Part shown: positions 17,026-24,595 of the stretch, one piece after another
Numbering within the stretch: the first letter of the stretch is position 1
Layout: every line of letters begins with the position of its first letter
Source of the DNA: Bacilli bacterium
GTDB lineage: Bacteria > Bacillota_I > Bacilli_A > RFN20 > CAG-826
Length of the DNA stretch: 64,000 nt
Direction of reading: 5' to 3'
NCBI GenBank assembly: GCA_024408335.1
Contig: JAKSVB010000001.1
Span: 124,001 to 188,000, forward strand
Notes under the pieces: model-generated
What the model saw: the letters and a program-made list of their open reading frames with translations, nothing else
Database searches by the model: none
Told to the model about the DNA's origin: nothing
Made by a program: the position numbers and the translations under genes

Positions 17026-17499
17026 ATGAAAAAACTAAAGCTCACTAGCCCTGCCGCAAAAGAATTAGGCTTCTTGCCAATAAGATACAGCGCCTATGGC
17101 GAAGACGTGTCCCCTGAATTCGTTTTGAAAGGCCTCGACAAGAAAGGCAAAACCCTTGCGTTCGTTCTCGATGATATGGATCATCCTACAAAACCAGGAT
17201 TCAACCATTGGCTTGCTTGGAACATCCCTGCAATGGACGTTGTCCCAGAACGCTTACCAAAAGGCAGAAAAAAGGATCAACCATTCCATATTGAGCAAGG
17301 CATTGGATACGGGTTCTTTAGATATAGAGGTCCAAAAACCCCAAAAGGCGAGACACATATCTATAGATATACGGTCTTCGTTCTCGACGCTTCAATTAAG
17401 TTAGGGTTATTCCCAACCAAAAAGGCCCTCGTAAAAGCAATGGAAGGCCACATACTGCAACAAGCAGAATTGAACGTAAAATTTACTTTAAAGTATTAA
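17026..17499 (+). CDS. YbhB/YbcL family PEBP-like protein
   Basis: This 157-residue protein belongs to the bacterial phosphatidylethanolamine-binding-protein (Raf kinase inhibitor-like) family. It has the ligand-pocket motifs DDMDHPTKPGFNHWLAWNIP and GPKTPKGETHIYRYTVFVLD. Bacterial members have no settled function. It begins 2 bp after rsmI with no clear ribosome binding site, so it is probably the last gene of the dnaX operon. It converges on the lactate dehydrogenase gene with only 19 bp between them and no obvious terminator. Confidence 0.88.
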   Translation: MKKLKLTSPAAKELGFLPIRYSAYGEDVSPEFVLKGLDKKGKTLAFVLDDMDHPTKPGFNHWLAWNIPAMDVVPERLPKGRKKDQPFHIEQGIGYGFFRYRGPKTPKGETHIYRYTVFVLDASIKLGLFPTKKALVKAMEGHILQQAELNVKFTLKY

Positions 17500-17518
17500 A
17501 ACCCCTATTTTTATGTTT

Positions 17519-18553
17519 TTAGAAACATTTCTTGTTTCTAGATTTGCGACAGTTTTGTTCTCTGCCACAGTGATAGCACACCTCGTTTGCAGAAAGTTCT
17601 ATGCCGTTAAAGAAACTGTTGATATTTTCAATTGTGGTTTCTGCAATGTTGGATAGTGCCTCTTTCGTTAAGAAAGCTTGATGAGATGTGATTATTACGT
17701 TTGGCATACCAAGCAATCTAGAAAGAATATCGTCATCAAGTATGTGGTTAGACTTGTCGCTAAAGAAGATATCTGTTTCTTCCTGATAAACATCTAAGCC
17801 AGCGCTTCCAATTTGACGGCTCTTAATGCCTTCAAGCAAGTCTTCAGCGTTAATTAAAGCGCCTCTCGAGGTGTTAATGATATTTACGCCTTTCTTCATC
17901 AACTTAATCGAATCTTTGTTGATCATGAATTTGTTTCGCTCAGTTAAAGGGCAGTGTAATGAGATATAATCGCTTTCTTTATAAATTTCTTCTAAAGAAG
18001 CATACTTCACGTCCAAATTTTGGTTTGGATATGGATCGTAAGCAAGGACGTTCATGCCAAATCCTTTTGCGATATTGATAAAGACTTGTCCTATTTTTCC
18101 AGTTCCAACAACACCGATGGTTTTTCCATGCAAATCGCTTCCAGTAAGGCCTTCTAACGAGAAATTGTAGTCTCTAGTTCTGATGAACGCTTTGTGAATG
18201 CGTCTGTTTAAGGTCAAAAGAAGCGCAAAAGCAAACTCAGCGACCGCATAAGGGGAATACGCTGGAACTCTAAAGCAGTGTATCTTGCCAAAGCAATAAG
18301 ACACATCAACGTTGTTGAAGCCAGCACACCTAAGAAAGATTGCTTTGACTCCATTTGCTACTAAAGCGTCAATAATTACATTGTCGATTTTGTCATTAAC
18401 AAAAACACAAACGCCATCGAAGCCTTTAATAAGAGAGGCGTTATCTGCTGTTAATTTGCTCTCAAAAAATTTGAATTTTATATTGTCGGGCGCAAAAGAC
18501 TCAAACGAATCCTTATCGTAGCTTTTTGTATCAAATACAGCGATATTAATCAT
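17519..18553 (-). CDS. D-lactate dehydrogenase-like 2-hydroxyacid dehydrogenase with Cys-rich tail
   Basis: The 344-residue protein is a D-isomer-specific 2-hydroxyacid dehydrogenase. It has the NAD-binding GVVGTGKIGQVFINIAKGFGM and the catalytic Arg (INTSRGALI), Glu (GLDVYQEE) and His (TSHQAFLT). The FRVPAYSPYAVAEFAFALLL segment is typical of the D-lactate dehydrogenase branch that reduces pyruvate to D-lactate in fermentation. The C-terminus carries an unusual tail with cysteines 326, 329, 335 and 343 in CYHCGREQNC and KKCF, like a small metal-binding knuckle. AAAGGAG precedes the ATG. It follows the YfhO-like gene by 20 bp and is probably co-transcribed. Confidence 0.88.
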   Translation of the reverse strand: MINIAVFDTKSYDKDSFESFAPDNIKFKFFESKLTADNASLIKGFDGVCVFVNDKIDNVIIDALVANGVKAIFLRCAGFNNVDVSYCFGKIHCFRVPAYSPYAVAEFAFALLLTLNRRIHKAFIRTRDYNFSLEGLTGSDLHGKTIGVVGTGKIGQVFINIAKGFGMNVLAYDPYPNQNLDVKYASLEEIYKESDYISLHCPLTERNKFMINKDSIKLMKKGVNIINTSRGALINAEDLLEGIKSRQIGSAGLDVYQEETDIFFSDKSNHILDDDILSRLLGMPNVIITSHQAFLTKEALSNIAETTIENINSFFNGIELSANEVCYHCGREQNCRKSRNKKCF

Positions 18554-18573
18554 AATGTATCTCCTTTTATGTT

Positions 18574-21500
18574 TTATTTACCGGCTGTGGTTTCCGTCAT
18601 TCCGAGTTCAATTTTTCTCTTCTTGATTTTGAGTCCAATCATCGCGGCAGTATATCCAGCGAATAAGAACCAGGAAGTTGTTGCAAGAATCACTGCTTCC
18701 TTAAGATATGGCGTTACGTAGATCATTTCATATGAGACGTTGCCTTTTTTACCAACGAAGCCAACGAGGCCACCGTTAACTTTAAGAAGCTTAGGGTATG
18801 AGACGTTGCCTTTGTCATCGGTTGCCTTGATTTGCCATCCAGCGTCATAACCGATAGAAGTCATAACAACACTGTTCTTTGTGAACTTGGTGTCGAATGT
18901 GAACCTGTTCTTATCGTATTTGACGTTAAGGAGGTTGTGATCCTCTGCTGCCATGGCGTTTACTACGCCTTCGAGTTGAGATCTATCGCCAATAAAGACG
19001 GATGTATTTGTTGGGAATGTGCCCTTGCGTGTGTAATAGAAGTCACTTGGTTTGGCGTTGAAACAAATATACTTAACCTTTCCTTCTGGGTAGAAGCCAA
19101 CGAGGTCGCCATAACCACTGCCACCGATTCTGTAGCCCATGATGTTATTAAGAGCGTGGTATTCGTAGCTAAGCAATACGTTTTTCTCGATCTCACCATC
19201 TTCTTTCATTCTGTCACCAATGAAGTAGATTCTGGTTTTGTACTTTGTGTTTTGGCAGTTGTATTGGAGAGCGAAGTAAGCGCCGCTCCATTCTCTATTG
19301 AAGTATCCACCAAATGCAGGGTTTGCAGATTCTAAAACAACGATTTGCTTGTCAGCAACGTATTCGAAATCTCTGCTTGTGGTGAATGCGTTCTCAGCTG
19401 GAGCTAATTGGATGTAGTTGCTCTTGCTATCAACATAGATGCCAGTTCCATTAGATTTGTCGAGAAGGTCTGCGAAATAACCAGGGCCCATGTGAAGCCC
19501 TTTTTCGTCATAAGGTCCCCACCAATCGAAGTTAGTGTCATAGGTTGTGCCTTTGTAAGTCGTGCTTCCAACGATCATTGAGCTAGCGTTTGGAGTGGCT
19601 AAAGTGATTGTAGGATCTTCCTTGGTGATGGCTTCTGCGTCTTCGTCGCTTAAAATCGCGCCGTTAAGGAAGAGCTCATCGTTTCTAAGGATTTCTTTAT
19701 ATCCACCATTGCTGTTGCCATAGTTATCAAGTGAATAGAAGGCGTCTTGTTGATGGTTATCAGGGTTGTTTGCGTTTCTCTTGTAGACGTTATCGACAGC
19801 GTGGCCAAGAGGGATCTTATCAACTAATGGGTTTCTGTAATATCTATATGGTTGATTGTTGTCGCCATAAGCGATCTTGGAACCCCATGGGACGTTATCA
19901 CCAATGCCTTCATAGTTTCCATAGCCTTCTCTCTTGATGGCATAGTACTTCATCGAAAGAGCGAGGTCTGTGCCGATACGTTTGTTGCCATAGAAGGCAG
20001 ACCATGATTTTGATGAATATGTTTGGCCGTAAGCATATTCAGGGCCACGGTTATAGTCTGGTCTGTTTGCGTGGATATAAAGGTTAAGCTGTGCTAAATC
20101 GTAGTTGTAAAGGGAATGGAAGGTTGCTGCGCCATTTGAATGGAAAATGTATGGGCTATTTCTTTGGCTGATGCCGTCGTAGTAGGTTCTGTAATAGCCA
20201 GGATCTGTTTCTTGCAAGTATTCACCAGCCTCTGTTGCTTCGGTTCTTAATTCGACACCGCCATTCCACCATTCAAAATCCCATGTTCCCATGTAGAAGA
20301 ATGAAAGGTTGCCCCAAAGGATTGTTTCAACTGCAATTAGGCCTCCAAGAAGCTTGTTTACGTTCTTCTTGTGATGCATGAAGAAAAGGACAATGCCAGT
20401 TACTAAAACGGCGCCCATCTGATAGAAAAGAATCCAAAGACATGTATGGACGATGCCATCTTTGGTGAGTTGGTTTGGAACGAATTCGTATTCGCTGACC
20501 CAATATGGATCGAGCCATTGGTCAAATTTCTTATTTTGGACAAAGATGAGTGTCATTATCCATGTTGCTAAAGTAAGAGATAAGCAAAGGAATTCGCCCA
20601 TGAATATGGTGGACTTTTTCTCTTCCTTGATTCGGTCTAACTCTTGGCAAGCGTAGAAGATTACGCAAGGGACGAGGACAATATACCAACGTCCATAGCC
20701 GTCACCTGTGAAGGCGTAGAACATGTAATATGCGAGGTTTGTTAAAAGAAGGTATCCACAAAGGATAATCGCAATGATATGCTGCCATTTAAGCTTCTTG
20801 ATAGAGTTAACCATGGCGATGAAGAAGAGGACGACGATTGGTGTGTAGCAGAACGCGCTTGAGGTCCAAGCGTCATATGAGTTAGAAGCTGCAAGTGGAA
20901 GACGAGTGTAACCGATTGTTGGGTAGAAGAAACCTTGGAGGGCTTGCATTTCACGTCCAGGGTTACGACCAACAGGTTCAAATAAGAGCTTTAATAAGCC
21001 GCCGAAGTCTTTTCCTTTGAATGCAGTCTTAAGAGCCTCTAAATAGCCTTGACCAATCGATGTCGTTCTACCTGAAAGAGCAGATTCTCTGATTGAAGGG
21101 AATAATGTCCAGCTTGAAAGAAGGATACCAATGGCAAACGCACCAATTCCAAGACCGATTACGATGAAGCTATCTTTGGCTTTTCTTTCTCTGATCGTCC
21201 AAAAATAACGCCAAATTGCGTATAAAACGCCCCAAATACATCCAACAACAAGGAAGAAGAAGGACGAAATGCCAAGTAAGAACAACGCAAAAACAAGAAC
21301 GGTTGGTTTCTTCTCTTTGATTACTTTCTCAATGCCATGAAGCATCATCGGGAACGTAAAGGCAATCGATAAGAATGATGGGAAACCAACGAAATAGTTG
21401 CACCATCCGTTGAAAGCAAACGCTAAAGCGCCAACTCTAGAAGTTGATTCGCTTAATCCCATGTATTTGAGATAGGCTCTCATTGCCATTGCCCCAACAG

Positions 21501-21924
21501 CTCCTTTGAACATTGTGGCTACGGCAAACATTTGAGGAATCCAAACTCTTGGGAAGATGTAGCAGATGATAAGGAACGGATCAAAAAGACCATAATAGGC
21601 GTTTGAGCCAATGTTATCGGAACCTAAGTAGGTGTTTGGCGAATAAAGCTCAAAATACCCGGTCTTAAAGAAGTTATGCCAACAGTCCCAGTAATAGTGG
21701 GCCATCGTGACATATTGTCCAAAATAGTCTGTCCAAGGATAGAACTGGGTGAATGAGTTTGAGAACAAAGAAAAGATCATCCATAAGAATCCAAGGAAGA
21801 CAACAGCCCAGAAAAAATAGAAAAGGCTGCGGATGTTGAAAAGGAACGGAAGCTTTTCGCGGATAACTTGCTTAAAAGGGCGCTTTGCTTTAACTGTTGC
21901 TGCTTGTGCGCTTTCGTTTTCCAT
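18574..21924 (-). CDS. YfhO family large membrane protein
   Basis: At 1116 residues this is a polytopic membrane protein: about a dozen helices in the first 560 residues, a large extracytoplasmic domain (about 560-1060), and a final helix (EAVILATTSWFLFAGYTAAMIGL) before a short basic tail. The N-terminal loop FYPWTDYFGQYVTMAHYYWDCWHNFFKTG and the helix pattern match the YfhO family (bacterial membrane protein YfhO, GT-C-like fold). In Bacillus and Listeria such proteins are implicated in glycosylating lipoteichoic acid from undecaprenyl-phosphate sugars. AGGAGG is ideally placed before the ATG. It lies between rluA and ldh. The family is clear, the sugar is not. Confidence 0.82.
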   Translation of the reverse strand: MENESAQAATVKAKRPFKQVIREKLPFLFNIRSLFYFFWAVVFLGFLWMIFSLFSNSFTQFYPWTDYFGQYVTMAHYYWDCWHNFFKTGYFELYSPNTYLGSDNIGSNAYYGLFDPFLIICYIFPRVWIPQMFAVATMFKGAVGAMAMRAYLKYMGLSESTSRVGALAFAFNGWCNYFVGFPSFLSIAFTFPMMLHGIEKVIKEKKPTVLVFALFLLGISSFFFLVVGCIWGVLYAIWRYFWTIRERKAKDSFIVIGLGIGAFAIGILLSSWTLFPSIRESALSGRTTSIGQGYLEALKTAFKGKDFGGLLKLLFEPVGRNPGREMQALQGFFYPTIGYTRLPLAASNSYDAWTSSAFCYTPIVVLFFIAMVNSIKKLKWQHIIAIILCGYLLLTNLAYYMFYAFTGDGYGRWYIVLVPCVIFYACQELDRIKEEKKSTIFMGEFLCLSLTLATWIMTLIFVQNKKFDQWLDPYWVSEYEFVPNQLTKDGIVHTCLWILFYQMGAVLVTGIVLFFMHHKKNVNKLLGGLIAVETILWGNLSFFYMGTWDFEWWNGGVELRTEATEAGEYLQETDPGYYRTYYDGISQRNSPYIFHSNGAATFHSLYNYDLAQLNLYIHANRPDYNRGPEYAYGQTYSSKSWSAFYGNKRIGTDLALSMKYYAIKREGYGNYEGIGDNVPWGSKIAYGDNNQPYRYYRNPLVDKIPLGHAVDNVYKRNANNPDNHQQDAFYSLDNYGNSNGGYKEILRNDELFLNGAILSDEDAEAITKEDPTITLATPNASSMIVGSTTYKGTTYDTNFDWWGPYDEKGLHMGPGYFADLLDKSNGTGIYVDSKSNYIQLAPAENAFTTSRDFEYVADKQIVVLESANPAFGGYFNREWSGAYFALQYNCQNTKYKTRIYFIGDRMKEDGEIEKNVLLSYEYHALNNIMGYRIGGSGYGDLVGFYPEGKVKYICFNAKPSDFYYTRKGTFPTNTSVFIGDRSQLEGVVNAMAAEDHNLLNVKYDKNRFTFDTKFTKNSVVMTSIGYDAGWQIKATDDKGNVSYPKLLKVNGGLVGFVGKKGNVSYEMIYVTPYLKEAVILATTSWFLFAGYTAAMIGLKIKKRKIELGMTETTAGK

Positions 21925-21983
21925 AACTTCCTCCTTTCTTTTCTTTGGTTAGTGAAGCCATTCTATGTGGCTTTGACTATTTT

Positions 21984-23027
21984 TCAATGTTTCTTTTTGC
22001 CAAATGGTTTGCTGTTTCTTTCCTGTCTTGGTTTTTCTTTCTTCGCAGGTTTGTTCATAAGGCCGTTTTTCTTCTTTTCAATGGCCTCTCTTTTTTCGGC
22101 GTGAGTGACCCAGAAAAGCTTTTTGAATGAAGCAGGAATCTCAGCCTTTAATGAATACTTTTTGCCAGTTAATGGGTTTGTGAAATCTAATTCGTAGGCG
22201 TGAAGGCCAAGTCTCTTGATAGGGTTAGATGGCTCGCCATATCTGTCATCGCCGATAACGTAGTGGCCAATATGCCCGAGTTGGGCTCTAATTTGGTTCT
22301 TTCTTCCAGTATCGATGTTGACATCCAAAAGGGTATATCCGCCTTTTGAAATCATTTTTTTGAAATGGGTGATTGCTAATTTGCCCTTATCTTTGTTTCT
22401 GGTGATTCGGACGGTGAACGTGTCATCTTGCCAGAGATAATTCTTTAAGGTTCCTTCGTTTTCGATGTCTTCGCCTTCAACGATTGCATAATAGCCACGT
22501 TTTGTGACGGTTTCTGACCAGTTGTTTTGAAGCGCTTCTCTTGTTTCGAAGTTCTTTGCGAAAATCAAAACGCCTGAAGTGTCTTCGTCTAATCTATGTA
22601 CAACGAATATTCTGTTGTTTTTGTTCTTTTGAGTCATCCAGTCATTGACTAAACGATAAGCGGTTCTGCCTTTTTCTCTGTCTGAGGCAACAGAAAGAAG
22701 CCCAGAAGGTTTGTCTATCGCAATAATATCCTCGTCTTCGTAGATGATAGGGAGATCTTTTCTTTCTCTCTTCTTAATTGGAGTCCATGAGACGGTGACT
22801 TCATCTTCTGGGTAAAGCTTAAAGAACCATTGGTTTGTTGGAGCGCCTCCAACAGCGACTTGGTGATTTGAAATCATATGCCTGATGTTGTGTTGATTTT
22901 GGCCAGGCATTTTTTCACGCAAAAAAGTTAAAAGATCTGTCTCATGGTAGACCAAGTATGTCTTGGTTTTATTAGGGTCAATGAGTCCCTTGTTTGATTG
23001 TTTTTTCTTAATATCGTTCTTATTCAC
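21984..23027 (-). CDS. RluA-family pseudouridine synthase
   Basis: The 347-residue protein has an N-terminal S4-like RNA-binding domain (about 25-85) and a pseudouridine synthase domain with the catalytic motif HRLDEDTSGVLIFAK (Asp147), followed by GRKNQIRAQLGHIGHYVIGDDRYG. This is the RluA/RluC/RluD branch, which isomerises uridines in 23S rRNA or tRNA; the exact target cannot be told. The last 40 residues are a basic Lys/Arg tail. The start is GTG (23027) with no ribosome binding site, lying exactly 6 nt after a -10 box, so the message is probably leaderless. It heads a unit that continues into the YfhO-like and ldh genes. Confidence 0.9.
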   Translation of the reverse strand: MNKNDIKKKQSNKGLIDPNKTKTYLVYHETDLLTFLREKMPGQNQHNIRHMISNHQVAVGGAPTNQWFFKLYPEDEVTVSWTPIKKRERKDLPIIYEDEDIIAIDKPSGLLSVASDREKGRTAYRLVNDWMTQKNKNNRIFVVHRLDEDTSGVLIFAKNFETREALQNNWSETVTKRGYYAIVEGEDIENEGTLKNYLWQDDTFTVRITRNKDKGKLAITHFKKMISKGGYTLLDVNIDTGRKNQIRAQLGHIGHYVIGDDRYGEPSNPIKRLGLHAYELDFTNPLTGKKYSLKAEIPASFKKLFWVTHAEKREAIEKKKNGLMNKPAKKEKPRQERNSKPFGKKKH

Positions 23028-23033
23028 GTGGAT

Positions 23034-23062
23034 ATATTATCAAAATTCAATTTTGATATCAA
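23034..23062 (-). promoter_or_regulatory. Promoter of the rluA-YfhO-ldh unit with a palindromic spacer
   Basis: On the minus strand TTGATA (23057-23062), a 17-bp spacer and TAATAT (23034-23039) form a good sigma-A promoter with a TG dinucleotide before the -10. A perfect 21-bp palindrome (23038-23058; arms TATCAAAATT and AATTTTGATA) fills the whole spacer, which suggests operator control. Six nt separate the -10 from the GTG start. Confidence 0.7.
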
Positions 23063-23067
23063 AAAAA

Positions 23068-23083
23068 GCAGCGTTTCCACTGC
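23068..23083 (-). terminator. Terminator of the polyamine/mntP operon
   Basis: On the minus strand GCAGTG-GAAA-CGCTGC (one G-U pair, GNRA-type tetraloop) is followed by seven T residues. It lies 16 bp past the stop of the MntP-like gene, and its T-run touches the next promoter's -35. Confidence 0.82.
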
Positions 23084-23099
23084 AATTTGTTGGATATGT

Positions 23100-23717
23100 T
23101 TATCCAATGACGTTGAGTCCCTCTAAGAGAAGCAAGACGCCTAACGTCACTAGAACTACACCGCCAAGAATGTTCGTTGCCTCTGATTTCCCTTTGAGAA
23201 GCTTATTAATAAGCTTTCCACCAAAGAGACCTACAAGGGATATAGCGAATGTGACGACGGCGATGATGCCGAATGAAACAAACACTTCGTAACCTGCTGC
23301 TGTTTCTGGCAAGTGGATGAATGCTTTGATGGTTATGCCGATAGCGAAAGCGTCAATGCTATCTGCAATAGATTGAAGAACGATTGTCTTTAATGTGAGA
23401 GGTTTTGCCTCATCGTTCTCTTCGTCTTCTTTTTTAATAACGGCTTTGATGCCTTCGTAGATCATCTTTCCACCAATAAAAAGCAAAAGGCCAAAGCCAA
23501 TCCAATGGTCAACTTGATCGATCCATCTTGAGAAAGCGGCACCAAGAAGGAAGCCGATTAACGGGAAAAGTCCTTGGAATAAACCGAAAAACGCCGCAAT
23601 TAAAACGAATTTTCTCTTCTTCTCTTTTGCGTAGACAAGACCATCAACAATCGAAAGAGCGAGACAGTCCATAGCAAGCGCTACGCCGTATATAAGCGAA
23701 TATCCTATCCAGTTCAT
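23100..23717 (-). CDS. MntP/YtaF family manganese efflux pump-like protein
   Basis: This 205-residue membrane protein has six predicted helices and two half-repeats. The first carries MDCLALSIVDGL and the second DSIDAFAIGITIKAF, the paired Asp motifs of the MntP/DUF204 family, which exports Mn2+. An acidic loop (IKKEDEENDEA) separates the halves. AAGGAG precedes the ATG, and it starts 9 bp after the N-carbamoylputrescine amidase gene, so it is the last gene of the polyamine operon. No yybP-ykoY-type manganese leader is seen nearby. Whether it moves Mn2+ or another ion here is inferred from family only. Confidence 0.82.
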   Translation of the reverse strand: MNWIGYSLIYGVALAMDCLALSIVDGLVYAKEKKRKFVLIAAFFGLFQGLFPLIGFLLGAAFSRWIDQVDHWIGFGLLLFIGGKMIYEGIKAVIKKEDEENDEAKPLTLKTIVLQSIADSIDAFAIGITIKAFIHLPETAAGYEVFVSFGIIAVVTFAISLVGLFGGKLINKLLKGKSEATNILGGVVLVTLGVLLLLEGLNVIG

Positions 23718-23726
23718 CTTGTCTCC

Positions 23727-24593
23727 TTAATCATTAGAAGCGTCATGCTTGAGCAAATCTCCATAGAGATCTGTTCTTCTATCGCGGAAAACGCCCCACC
23801 CAATTCTCTCTTTTGCGATTTCGCCTAAATCGAATTCAGCAAATCTGAGGCCTTCTTCTTCGCGGTTCATTTCTTCAATGATTTCGCCATGTTGGTCAGC
23901 GATGAAAGATGAACCATAGAAAGTCATAGAAGAGTTGCCAAGGCTTTCTTCTCCGACTCTATTAGCTGCTAATAATGGCATTATGTTTGCGGCAGCGTGT
24001 CCTTTCATTGTATTTTGCCAATGTGTTTTGGAATCTTTTGGCAAAACAGGTTCAGAACCGATTGCGGTTGGGAACAAGAGAATCTCTGCTCCTTTTAAAG
24101 CAAGGATTCTAGCTGTCTCTGGGAACCATTGATCCCAGCAAATAGCAACGCCGATAGTTCCTGCTTGAGTCTTGAACGTCTTGAATCCGGTGTCTCCAGG
24201 TGTGAAATAGAATTTTTCTTCGTAGCATTCGCCGGTAGGAATGTGGCTCTTACGGTAAATATCTACGATGCTACCATCCTTATCGATGATGGCGATCGAA
24301 TTAAAATACACGTTTCCAGCTTTTTCAAAGAATGAGATTGGAAGGACGATATTATGTTCCTTCGCCATGGCTTGGAAGTGCTTTAAAGTCTTTGAATCGT
24401 TAGCAGGTTCTGCCTTGTCGAAGAAGTCATAATTCTCGATCTGGCAAAAGTAATATCCTTCAAAAAGTTCAGGTAATAAAAGCAAATCCGCGTGGTTTTT
24501 GCTGGCGTTTTTGATGCATTCATCAGCTTTTTCGATACATTTCTCGTAGTTATCGAACATTGAGAATTGCGCAATAGCCGCTTTGATTTTCAT
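23727..24593 (-). CDS. aguB: N-carbamoylputrescine amidase
   Basis: AguB hydrolyses N-carbamoylputrescine to putrescine, CO2 and ammonia. It is a nitrilase-superfamily enzyme with the Glu-Lys-Cys triad visible: Glu42 in LLPELFEGYYF, Lys115 in YRKSHIPTG and Cys152 in GVAICWDQWFPETAR. The TGECYEEKFYFTPGDTGFK segment is characteristic of AguB as opposed to other carbon-nitrogen hydrolases. The length of 288 residues is normal. It lies 2 bp after the gene for the fused decarboxylase/agmatine deiminase, which supplies its substrate, so the operon covers arginine to putrescine. Confidence 0.95.
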   Translation of the reverse strand: MKIKAAIAQFSMFDNYEKCIEKADECIKNASKNHADLLLLPELFEGYYFCQIENYDFFDKAEPANDSKTLKHFQAMAKEHNIVLPISFFEKAGNVYFNSIAIIDKDGSIVDIYRKSHIPTGECYEEKFYFTPGDTGFKTFKTQAGTIGVAICWDQWFPETARILALKGAEILLFPTAIGSEPVLPKDSKTHWQNTMKGHAAANIMPLLAANRVGEESLGNSSMTFYGSSFIADQHGEIIEEMNREEEGLRFAEFDLGEIAKERIGWGVFRDRRTDLYGDLLKHDASND

Positions 24594-24595
24594 AA

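Noticed and set aside
18832-19335. 167-codon plus-strand open frame
   Set aside because: Lies wholly inside the YfhO-like gene on the other strand, with no ribosome binding site.
23034-23100. yybP-ykoY manganese riboswitch for the MntP-like gene
   Set aside because: This region is downstream, not upstream, of the mntP-like gene; the gene's true upstream side is 9 bp from aguB with no room for a riboswitch.
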